Shown: in pieces, positions 55,096-62,814 of the stretch
Layout of the letters: each line of letters begins with the position of its first letter
Position numbering within the stretch: the stretch's first letter is position 1
Assembly (NCBI GenBank): GCA_963695105.1
Contig: CAVOGC010000007.1
Coordinates: 10,481-74,480, forward strand
Length of the DNA: 64,000 nucleotides
Direction of reading: 5' to 3'
Source of the DNA: Competibacter sp963695105
GTDB taxonomy: Bacteria; Pseudomonadota; Gammaproteobacteria; Competibacterales; Competibacteraceae
The notes under the pieces: model-generated
Told to the model about the DNA's origin: nothing
The model's input: the letters and a program-made list of their open reading frames with translations, nothing else
The model's database searches: none
Made by a program: the position numbers and the translations under genes

Positions 55096-55533
55096 ATGCA
55101 GAAGACCGTACTGCGCACCTTATCGATACTCACGCTTGCCCTCGGATTCTCAGCAGAGCCGACCATTGCGGAGGATAGGGTCGCGCCAGCGGTAGAGGCG
55201 GAGGCGCCAACCGCCGAGTCCGAATCCGGTTTTGGCGCCTTATTGGGCCTATGGGTGCGGCCCGACGGCGGCTACCTGATCGCCATCCGGGGCGTCGACA
55301 GCAGCGGCAGGCTCGACGCCGCCTACGCGAATCCCCACCAACTCCCGTTCGCAAAGGCCGAGGCTTCGCGGGAAGGTAACACGATCAAGGTCTTCCTCGA
55401 GCTGCGCGCCGGTGGCTACAACGGGTCCACTTACACCCTCACTTACGATCTGGAAAACGACATTCTCAAGGGCGTCTACTACCAGGCGGTTGCCCAGCAA
55501 AAGTTCGACATCTATTTCGAACGAGCCAGGTAG
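55096..55533 (+). CDS. Small secreted protein of unknown function
   Basis: 145 residues. Signal peptide (MQKTVLRTLSILTLALGFSA, cut near TIAE). A short acidic Ala/Glu spacer precedes a beta-rich domain: GALLGLWVRPDGGYLIAIRG, RLDAAYANPHQLPFAKAEAS and YTLTYDLENDILKGVYYQAV. Predicted periplasmic, about 120 residues mature. Such proteins accompany arylsulfatase genes in my recollection, but no family name is certain. Same strand, 156 bp downstream of the arylsulfatase, after a terminator. Confidence 0.7.
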   Translation: MQKTVLRTLSILTLALGFSAEPTIAEDRVAPAVEAEAPTAESESGFGALLGLWVRPDGGYLIAIRGVDSSGRLDAAYANPHQLPFAKAEASREGNTIKVFLELRAGGYNGSTYTLTYDLENDILKGVYYQAVAQQKFDIYFERAR

Positions 55534-55608
55534 CGGGCCAGACGCTTCACCGTTGAAAACGTCCTTTCAATCGCTTAACCAAACCAACCACGTTTTGGAG
55601 GATGCGTA

Positions 55609-56232
55609 ATTCCATTTCCAATTCTATAGTGAAGCTATAATCCAGGGCCAAGCGACGATGGAATGGACGCGATGATGGTCAAGTTCCAGCTCATGGAGCG
55701 CCCCTTCCAAATGATTTTCCAGCGCGTCCAGGCTTTCGAAGAGGCGGTTGTGGAAGGATTTCTCCCGCAGGTCATCCCAAAGATGCTCGACCGGATTGAG
55801 TTCGGGCGAGTACGGCGGCAGTTATGAGCAAGCGCACATTGGGTGCCAGCGCAAGGGAGTCGCTCCGATGCCAACCGGCGCCATCAAGCACCATGACGAT
55901 CCGCTCGCCAGGATGGCGGGAGGCGACCTCGTCGAGGAAGAGTTGCACCGACCGCTATCCGGAACGCCGCCGGCGCGGACAAAGCGCGTTCGGAGTTGAC
56001 AGGCCCAACCCACTGACACACCCATCGCTTGCGCCGTTTGTTCCAGCGACAAGCCCAACGCCAAGGGCAACACCACGGCCTGCGCTTGTCTCAATTCCTC
56101 AACCGTCCGTGCCTTCGCCAAGCACGCCTTGGCCTGCTCCAGAAACTCACCACCGCTCGCTCGTCGTCCCATCGCCACACCTCCTTCGCTTGGGGTGTGG
56201 TTATTATTTTATGATTGATATGGAAATGGAAT
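55609..56232 (-). mobile_element. IS630-family element relic with internal deletion
   Basis: Ends with the perfect 12-bp inverted repeat ATTCCATTTCCA at 55609-55620 and 56221-56232. On the minus strand the transposase begins at 56178 (MAMGRRASGGEFLEQAK ... QAMGVSVGWACQLRTRFV, an HTH). The DDE domain pieces IVMVLDGAGWHRSDSLALAP and PPYSPELNPVEHLWDDLREK are in different frames. About 186 codons remain of about 340, so there is an internal deletion plus frameshifts. It cannot transpose alone. A second relic with the same orientation is at 62552. Confidence 0.85.
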
Positions 56233-56235
56233 AAG

Positions 56236-57990
56236 ATGAACAGATCCGCGACTGGCTGGCGTCGATGGGGACCTGGTCTCCACTGGAGCAGCCGTTGTCT
56301 CTTGACCCTGGCAGCCTGCCTCGCCTTCGGTGGCGCCCAGGCCGCCGATCAGGGTCCGCGCCATCATGCGGAAGGCCAATACGCCGCCGCTACCGCCGTC
56401 TACGTCGTCAAGACTGGCGATGACCTCGACGCCATCGCCGAGCGCTTCGGCGTCACCGTGGGCGAGCTGAAAGAGCAGAACAAACTTGCCTCGGACAAGA
56501 TCGAGGTCGGCCAGAAGCTGGTCGTCGGCGCTGGGACGTCGGGATCACCCGCGGCGGTCCAGTACAAGATGACCACGACGATCGCGCCCGGCGTCGCCAC
56601 GCCCGACACGCTCGGGACCTCGCTCGGGACCTTGCACCTGAGCGACGGCTTCCCGAGTCAGGATACCATCGAGACGATCTACGATAACCTGGATCGCTCG
56701 CGTGCCCTGCAGGCCTATCTGCTGGCCCTGCCGATCGTCAACCAGGCGAGCATGCGCGACTCGCTCCGCAAGTTCGGTCCGGTCAACCAGACGGATGTCA
56801 TCTGGGAGGACCTGGTCGACTCCAAGACCGTGGAGCTGACCGCGAACGACAACACCGTCTACAGCTTCATCTGGCTCGACACCCATGAGGGGCCGCTGGT
56901 CGTCGAGGTGCCGCCCAAGGTCCTGGGGCTGATCGACGACTTCTGGTATCGCTGGGTCGCGGACGTGGGTATCACCGGTGTCGACAAGGGTGAGGGCGGC
57001 AAATACCTGATCCTGCCTCCAGGCTACAAGGGAGAGATCCCCGAGGGATACTTCGTCGTGCGCCCGAGCACCTACGGCACCTGGATGCCGTTCCGCTCCT
57101 TCCTGGTCGACGGCTCGCCCAAGCCTGGGGTCGAGCTGGTCAAGAAGACCCTGAAGATCTATCGCCTCGCCGATGCGGCCAATCCCCCGGAGATGAAGTT
57201 CGTCAATGCCTCCGGCATCCCCTCGAATTTCGTCTTCCCGGGCGACTACGCCTTCTGGGCGCTGTTGAACCAGGTGATCCAGGAAGAGCCGAGCGAGGGC
57301 TCCGATCCGACCACGCTGGGTCTCTTCGCCTCGATCGGCATCGAGAAGGGCAAGCCCTTCGAGCCGGACGAGCGGATGAAGAAGATCCTGAGCGACGCCG
57401 CCAACATCGGCGCCGTGACCGCCCGCGCCATCGCCTACAGGATGCGTGACAAGGCAGGTTTCATCTACCCGGACAGCAACTGGCGCAAGCCTTTCTTCGG
57501 CGGTTACCAGTTCGAGGTTTCGCCGGGTGTGAGCAACCTGGACGGTGCCGCGTTCTTCTACTATCTCGCCACCGGCGTAACGCCGGCGATGGCCGAAGAG
57601 ATGGTCGGCAAGGGGTCGCAGTACCCCTGGACCGCTCTGGATGCGGACGGCAACCCGTTCGACGGCGCCAAGACCTACAAGCTGCACCTTCCGCCGAACA
57701 TCCCGGTGAAGGACTTCTGGTCGGTCATCGTCTACGACACCCAGACCCGCTCGATGCTGCAAACAGACCAGCAGTACCCGAGTGTTAGTAGCCAGAAGAA
57801 GGATCTGCAGGTCAACGCGGACGGCTCGGTGGATGTCTGGTTCGCTCCCAAGGCTCCGGAAGGCAAGGCAAGCAACTGGGTGCAGACCATCCCCGGCAAG
57901 GGCTGGTTCATGATTCTGCGCCTGTACGGTCCGCTGGAACCCTGGTTCGACCAAACCTGGCGGCCGGGGGAGATCGAATTCGCCAAATAA
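56236..57990 (+). CDS. LysM + DUF1254/DUF1214 domain exported protein
   Basis: 584 residues from ATG 56236. The signal peptide ends AQAAD; residues 39-49 have GPRHHAEGQY; LysM spans about 53-98 (YVVKTGDDLDAIAERFGV). The DUF1254 part follows (IETIYDNLDRSRALQAYLLAL, DVIWEDLVDSKTVELTANDN), then DUF1214 (YLILPPGYKGEIPEGYF ... MGW-less end: FWSVIVYDTQTRSMLQTDQQ, KGWFMILRLYGP). Such proteins are exported and of unknown activity. The start codon lies 3 bp past the IS630 relic's right end, so the relic may have inserted in the promoter region. The first 100 residues mirror the arylsulfatase. Confidence 0.88.
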   Translation: MNRSATGWRRWGPGLHWSSRCLLTLAACLAFGGAQAADQGPRHHAEGQYAAATAVYVVKTGDDLDAIAERFGVTVGELKEQNKLASDKIEVGQKLVVGAGTSGSPAAVQYKMTTTIAPGVATPDTLGTSLGTLHLSDGFPSQDTIETIYDNLDRSRALQAYLLALPIVNQASMRDSLRKFGPVNQTDVIWEDLVDSKTVELTANDNTVYSFIWLDTHEGPLVVEVPPKVLGLIDDFWYRWVADVGITGVDKGEGGKYLILPPGYKGEIPEGYFVVRPSTYGTWMPFRSFLVDGSPKPGVELVKKTLKIYRLADAANPPEMKFVNASGIPSNFVFPGDYAFWALLNQVIQEEPSEGSDPTTLGLFASIGIEKGKPFEPDERMKKILSDAANIGAVTARAIAYRMRDKAGFIYPDSNWRKPFFGGYQFEVSPGVSNLDGAAFFYYLATGVTPAMAEEMVGKGSQYPWTALDADGNPFDGAKTYKLHLPPNIPVKDFWSVIVYDTQTRSMLQTDQQYPSVSSQKKDLQVNADGSVDVWFAPKAPEGKASNWVQTIPGKGWFMILRLYGPLEPWFDQTWRPGEIEFAK

Positions 57991-58017
57991 AGCGAGAAAG
58001 AAATAGCCATGAGAATA

Positions 58018-58047
58018 GGGGCTTCGCGATGGCGAAGCCCCTTTTTT
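58018..58047 (+). terminator. Rho-independent terminator after the DUF1254 gene
   Basis: GGGGCTTCGC and GCGAAGCCCC form a 10-bp perfect stem with a 4-base loop, followed by six Ts. Twenty-seven bases past the stop codon, and immediately before the next gene's start (58056). Confidence 0.9.
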
Positions 58048-58055
58048 AGGAGAAA

Positions 58056-58877
58056 ATGATGCAAACGAAAGTACTACCTTGGGCCAGCGCGGCCTGGGTT
58101 GCCGCCATGCTGTTCGCGGCAGCGCCCGCGCTTGCCGAGATGAGCGCCGAGGAACTGGCGAAGCTGGCGCAGAACCCGGTCGGCAACCTGATCAGCGTGC
58201 CGTTCCAGAACAACACCAATCTCAATTTCGGGCCGGAGAAAGGGACGCAGAACGTCCTCAACATCCAGCCGGTGATCCCGATCTCGGTGGACGACGACTG
58301 GAACATCATCACCCGCACGATCATCCCGGTGATCTCGATGCCGTCGCTCTATCCGGGCGACGACCGCACCAACGGCATCGGCGACATGCAGTTCACGGCG
58401 TTCCTGTCGCCGGCCAACCCAGGCAAGTGGATTTGGGGCGTCGGGGTCATCGCCCAGTTGCCCACCAACAGCAACGCGCAACTGGGCAACGACAACTGGG
58501 GACTGGGACCCTCGTTCGTGGTGCTGCACCTCGACAAGGGCAGTCCGTGGGTGTACGGCGCGCTGATCAATAATATCTGGTCGCTCAGCAGCGACCAGCA
58601 GGGCGGCTCATACAACAACGGCCTGATCCAGCCCTTCCTCAACTACAACTTCAAGAGCGGTTTCTACCTCACCAGCGCGCCGATCCTCACCGTCAACTGG
58701 AAAGCCGACAGCGGCCAGCAGTGGACCGTGCCCCTGGGTGGTGGTATCGGCAAGATTTTCCACTTCGGCAAATTGCCGGTGAACACGCAGTTGTCGGCCT
58801 ACTACAACGTGGCCGCGCCGGATGACGGCGCCAACTGGCAGATCCGCGCACAGGTGCAGTTCATGTTTCCCAAGTAG
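58056..58877 (+). CDS. Outer-membrane beta-barrel transporter-like protein (neuromedin U/MetA type)
   Basis: 273 residues. Signal peptide ends ALAE. The mature part has the pattern LAQNPVGNLISVPFQNNTNL and NVLNIQPVIPIS, with alternating barrel strands to a C-terminal aromatic-like end (QIRAQVQFMFPK). Proteins with this layout are annotated as transporters of the phenol MetA-pathway type and often sit beside DUF1254 genes. It would form a small outer-membrane channel; the substrate is unknown. The start lies just past the terminator, so it likely has its own promoter inside the upstream gene or relies on readthrough. Confidence 0.8.
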   Translation: MMQTKVLPWASAAWVAAMLFAAAPALAEMSAEELAKLAQNPVGNLISVPFQNNTNLNFGPEKGTQNVLNIQPVIPISVDDDWNIITRTIIPVISMPSLYPGDDRTNGIGDMQFTAFLSPANPGKWIWGVGVIAQLPTNSNAQLGNDNWGLGPSFVVLHLDKGSPWVYGALINNIWSLSSDQQGGSYNNGLIQPFLNYNFKSGFYLTSAPILTVNWKADSGQQWTVPLGGGIGKIFHFGKLPVNTQLSAYYNVAAPDDGANWQIRAQVQFMFPK

Positions 58878-59112
58878 GTGTGTCCCCGCTCTGGGTCGCC
58901 ACGACCTGCTCCCAGGCTTCGGCGATCGGCTCGGGGTGGTCAAACATCCGGGGATTGATCACCAACCGCGGGAAAGCCAGCAGGCTCGGCCAAGGCAATC
59001 CGATCGGCGTCGTGCCATTCATCTGTTCATCCAGCCAGTTCCGGGCGCGCTCGTGCTGGGGAAAGGTACTGACGTGGGCGTAAATCAAGAGGTTGGCATC
59101 GACGAGGATCAC
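58861..59112 (-). pseudogene. vapC: VapC-type PIN ribonuclease toxin, truncated
   Basis: 83 residues, about 60% of the usual length. The N-terminal PIN motif MILVDANLLIYAHV with Asp5 is intact. LPWPSLLAFPRLV supplies part of the central fold. After EAWEQVV the C-terminal acidic residues needed for the RNase site are missing, and the frame ends in unrelated DNA overlapping the end of the transporter gene by 17 bp. Probably inactive. Overlaps the vapB stop by 4 bp. Confidence 0.75.
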
Positions 59113-59357
59113 TTAAATGCCTCACCCTCGATGGCGGCAAGCGCATCGGCGATATTGTCGATGCCAGCGAGGCGGCAGCGGTCCAGCACGACGGCCCGTG
59201 TCTGGAAAGGCTCACGGGAGTTGGATAGAGCCACCATCCGTTGAAGACCTTGGCGCAGAGCTTCGTTCACCAAGTTCTTCAGACTTGCGTTTCGCGATTT
59301 TCGCAGACGCTCCAAGGTGGCGGCGACGTCTTCATCAAGCGTCAGGGTTGTTCTTAT
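59109..59357 (-). CDS. vapB: VapB-type antitoxin (start codon altered)
   Basis: The frame contains RTTLTLDEDVAATLERLRKS then LKNLVNEALRQGL, a ribbon-helix-helix antitoxin pattern. The position where the family normally begins Met-Arg-Thr-Thr-Leu is ATA at 59355-59357, so the start seems mutated. An internal TTG at 59315 would give only 68 residues. Its C-terminus would wrap VapC. With the toxin truncated, retention may be passive. Confidence 0.65.
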   Translation of the reverse strand: MRTTLTLDEDVAATLERLRKSRNASLKNLVNEALRQGLQRMVALSNSREPFQTRAVVLDRCRLAGIDNIADALAAIEGEAFK

Positions 59358-59524
59358 GCATCAGAACATACATTCCCTGATGTCATGATGTCAAAGAGGG
59401 TCGGAAGAGGGGCCACAAGGACCGTTCTTGCGGAGACTCGGCAAATCGCTTGGTCCACAAATCATGGCATGGCAACATCGTCTCGCAGGCGGCTCACCAG
59501 CCCACCCGCAGGGATGTTCCGTCC

Positions 59525-59707
59525 ATGGGCGGGCCGTTTTCGCTACTCCGCCATCGAGTGGCGCGAACGCTCGTGGTGATGGAAACCGTTTCCGGCATTT
59601 TTTACATGGCGGTACTGGTATCCCACCTGGTGGTCGTATATTCCACCCAGAATTCGCCCGACCAAACCGAGACGCCGGCGGCGGACACAGATTCGGAGTT
59701 CAAGTGA
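59525..59707 (+). pseudogene. Ion-channel C-terminal remnant
   Basis: About 60 codons reading HRVARTLVVMETVSGIFYMAVLVSHLVVVYS then an acidic tail. This matches, from memory, the last TM helix of two-TM potassium-channel-like proteins (LEA..GQLYLAVLVARLVG). No pore filter or start is present, so it is a scrap. It lies just upstream of the outer-membrane protein gene. Confidence 0.5.
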
Positions 59708-59766
59708 GAACCTCTGAAGAAAGAGACTATCTCCATCACTTGGGAAAAAAACCGGAGAGGCACACC

Positions 59767-60609
59767 ATGATTCAAAAGAAGGCATTGAAAGCGGGACTCT
59801 GGGCGGCGATCACCGGCGCGGGCATCCTGGCGTCGGGCGGTACGGCATCGGCCGCCGGCGTGGACATGTACGACGGGCAGTGGCATTACAGCCTCACGCC
59901 GTATGCCTGGTTCCCAAACATCTACCAAACGCTTCAGTTAAGCACGCCGTTGGGAGGGGGAAAAACCGTCAATGTCGAGGTCAAGCCGAACAGCTATCTC
60001 AGCAACCTGGATTTCGCCCTGATGGGCACCTTCGAGGCGCGCAAGGGCGACTGGGCGCTGGCGATGGACCTGGTCTACAACGACTTCAGCGGCCAGAAAG
60101 GGAAGATCAAGACCGTGCGGGGTCCGGGAGGTGACGAGTCGCTACCGATCAACGTGGACGTGGACGTGGACCTCAAGGCGCTGGTTTGGACGGGCATCGG
60201 CGGCTACACCGTGGCGCGGAGTTCCGCCGGGACGCTGGACGTGTTCGGCGGCGTTCGCTATTTGGGGCTGAAAGTTTCTCCCGACCTGAGTTTCTCCGGG
60301 CCGGAAGGGGTGATCGGACGCTCCGGTGGTACTTCGAGAAAGGTCAACGTGTGGGACGGGATCGTCGGTGTGCGCGGCGCGGTGGATCTCGGCGCCGGCG
60401 GTGACTGGTTCGTGCCGTATTACCTCGATATCGGCGCCGGCAATTATTCGAACTGGACCTGGCAGGGATGGGCCGGGGTTGGCTATCGCTTCGACTGGGG
60501 CGACCTTGTGCTCGTGTACCGTAACCTCTCCTACTCGATGACCGGCGATGAGGTCCTGGAAGATATGCGCATGGCGGGTCCGGCTCTGGGCGCCACCTTC
60601 CGCTGGTAG
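59767..60609 (+). CDS. Outer-membrane beta-barrel protein of unknown function
   Basis: 280 residues from ATG 59767, after an AGAGAGGCAC ribosome-like stretch. Signal peptide MIQKKALKAGLWAAITGAGI, ending ASAAG. The mature part is a run of amphipathic strands (WHYSLTPYAWFPNIY, GTFEARKGDWALAMDLVYND, WTGIGGYTVA, DWFVPYYLDIGAGNYSNWTW, GWAGVGYRFDWGDLVLVYRN) ending in aromatic ATFRW, as expected of a barrel inserted by the Bam machinery. No substrate known. It is 17 bp upstream of the patatin gene and likely co-transcribed with it. Confidence 0.8.
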   Translation: MIQKKALKAGLWAAITGAGILASGGTASAAGVDMYDGQWHYSLTPYAWFPNIYQTLQLSTPLGGGKTVNVEVKPNSYLSNLDFALMGTFEARKGDWALAMDLVYNDFSGQKGKIKTVRGPGGDESLPINVDVDVDLKALVWTGIGGYTVARSSAGTLDVFGGVRYLGLKVSPDLSFSGPEGVIGRSGGTSRKVNVWDGIVGVRGAVDLGAGGDWFVPYYLDIGAGNYSNWTWQGWAGVGYRFDWGDLVLVYRNLSYSMTGDEVLEDMRMAGPALGATFRW

Positions 60610-60626
60610 AGACTGAGCCGAAACCC

Positions 60627-61846
60627 ATGCGCCGCGCAACCTCGACCATCACCGTACTGATTGCCGTTCTGCTCCTGGTCCAGGGCTGCGCCACCACCAG
60701 CCGTCTGGTTGCCGTGCCCGTCAAGGACACGACCCGGGCCGTCATTCCCGGCATTCCCAACGCCCGCTTCTGGGTGGACGCCGACCTCAATCCGCTGATC
60801 CGGGAGGATCTCGCGGAGTTCGAGCGCGAAGAGGTCGAGTGGGCGCGCGAAGGGCATCGCGGTCCATTGCCGCCGGCGAACTATCTCGCGATATCCGGCG
60901 GCGGCGACGACGGTGCGTTCGGGGCCGGCCTGCTGGTGGGTTGGACTCAGGCCGGCGACCGTCCGACCTTCAAGCTGGTGACCGGAGTCAGCACCGGGGC
61001 GCTGATTGCCCCCTTCGCTTTTCTCGGCTCCGAGTACGACGATACGCTCCGGGCGGTTTACACCCAGGTCACGCCTCAGGATATTGCCATCCAACGTGGC
61101 CTGCTGGCGGCGCTCACCAGCGCGCGATCGCCGACAACCAGCCGCTCTTTGGGCTGATCAGCAAGTACTTCACCCCGGATCTGCTGGCTACAATCGCCCA
61201 GGAACACCGCAAGGGGCGGTTGTTGTTCATCGGCACCACCAACCTCGATGCCCGGCGCCCGGTAGTCTGGAACATCGGCGCCATCGCCGAAGCGGCCGGG
61301 AACAATCCCCAGGCCGTGGAATTGTTCCGTCGCATTCTGTTGGCCTCGGCCGCCATTCCCGGCGAATTTCCGCCGGTGATGTTCGATGTCGAGGTGGACG
61401 GCCAACCCTATCAGGAAATGCATGTGGACGGCGGGGCGATGCGGCAAGTCTTTCTATACCCGGCTAATCTTAGCGACACCGCGCGCCGGGAGGGCATTCA
61501 GGTATTTGCCAAGCGAGTGCGCAAAGCCTACGTCATCCGCAACGCCCGGCTGGACCCGGACTGGGCCACGGTGGAACGCAGCACTCTGACCATCGTCGGT
61601 CACGCCATTTCGGCGCTGATTGAGACCCAGGGTATCGGCGACCTGTACCGGCTGTAGCTGCTGGCGCAAAAAGACGGTCTCGACTTCAATCTGGCTTACA
61701 TCGGCGCGGATTTTACGATCGAGCACCAGGAAGATTTCGACACGAAATTCATGCGGGCGTTATTCGATTATGGCTACCAATTGGGCCGCAAGGGCTATCC
61801 GTGGCGGAAGGCCCCGCCGGGCCTGACGGCCGCCAGGAACCCGTAA
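60627..61846 (+). pseudogene. Patatin-like phospholipase lipoprotein, broken by a frameshift and a stop
   Basis: Lipoprotein signal LLLVQGCA. Catalytic elements survive: ISGGGDDGAFGAGLL (oxyanion), GVSTGAL (Ser nucleophile, GxSxG) and HVDGGAM (Asp of the dyad). A 1-bp loss near 61121 shifts the frame in LTS-AIADNQPLFGLIS, and a TAG at 61655-61657 interrupts LYRL-LLAQKDGLDFNLAY; the frame then runs to 61846. Intact, it would be a lipase or acyl hydrolase at the envelope. The remaining sequence is well preserved, so damage is recent or partly sequencing error. Confidence 0.85.
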
Positions 61847-61898
61847 GCCCTGCCAAACACGCGAGAAAGCGCGCCGAAGTCCAGAAAGCCTAGAGAAT

Positions 61899-62549
61899 GC
61901 CGATGGGAGCGGGCAGTACAAAATCACCGAGAAGCTTTACCTGCCGCTGGGTGTTAGCGCCAACGGTTGGCGTTTCACCGGACGCTTCGACGCACCGCTC
62001 ATCGACACGAACAAGGAAGGCCCCGCCAATTCCGCCGGCGATTGGCGGTTCCATGTTGGCGATATCCTCACGGAACTCTATGCCACCAGCCCGCCCGTCG
62101 CGCCCGACCTGACCTTGGGCGCGAGCCTGCGGTTGGTGTGGCCGACCGGTGGCTCGCCACCCTTCGGCGACGGTCAGTACCAATGGGCGCCCGCCCTTTA
62201 CCTCAGCTATCGCCGGCCGGACATCGGCTACGGCATGACCTTTTATCCGCTCGCCCGCTATTTCATGAGCTATCACGCCGACATCGCGGGTGCATCGGAG
62301 ATCCGCAAGCTCGATCTGTATCCGATGGTGATCTTCGATTTGCCGAACCTGTGGTTCATCGCGCTCTATCCCGAGAGTCCCATCGTCTACAACGAGATCA
62401 CGGACCAGTGGTTTGTGCCGTTTGAAGCGATGGCGGGCAAGAAAATCTCGGAGCGGCTGCATGTGGGATTCGGTGGCGCGGTCAAGCTGGGAGGCGGCTA
62501 TCCACAGTATAAATACCTGATCGAGGCAAGGATCAGGTGGCTGTTCTAG
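61899..62549 (+). pseudogene. Outer-membrane transporter-like protein, N-terminus missing
   Basis: Reads from about 61899 (GQYKITEKLYLPLGVSANGW) to the stop at 62549, about 215 codons, in one open frame (SLRLVWPTGGSPPFGDGQYQ, YLSYRRPDIGYGMTFYP, LNLP-like NLWFIALYPESPIVYN, ending IRWLF). It has a barrel-like pattern and aromatic C-terminus. No signal peptide or convincing start is present, so the 5' end has been lost. It follows the broken patatin by about 50 bp. Confidence 0.65.
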
Positions 62550-62551
62550 CC

Positions 62552-62693
62552 CGCGCTTGTCTCAATTCCTCGACCATCTTCGCCTTTGCCAAGCCAGCTT
62601 TGGCCGGCTCCAGCACTTCACCATCGCTTGCTCTTCGTCCCATCGCCACACCTCTTCAGTTGGAGTGTGGTCATTATTTTATGGGACTGGAAT
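62552..62693 (-). mobile_element. IS630 relic, 5' end only
   Basis: The minus-strand frame from about 62645 reads MGRRASDGEVLEPAKAGLAK then MVEELRQARA, the start of the same transposase as at 56178. The DNA is about 80-85% alike by eye over about 140 bp, including the GGAGTGTGG-TCATTATTTTATG end. The remainder of the element is absent. Same orientation as the 55609-56232 relic, so the two flank a 6.3-kb block. Confidence 0.75.
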
Positions 62694-62814
62694 TAGATAG
62701 ATAGCGCTCCCAGACCGGCTGATTGTGTATTCAAATGCCGCGTCATTGTCATCGTCGTCGTCGGTGGGTTCCTCGGGTGATGGCGTTTTCGTCGGCCCCA
62801 ATCTACCCACGTAA

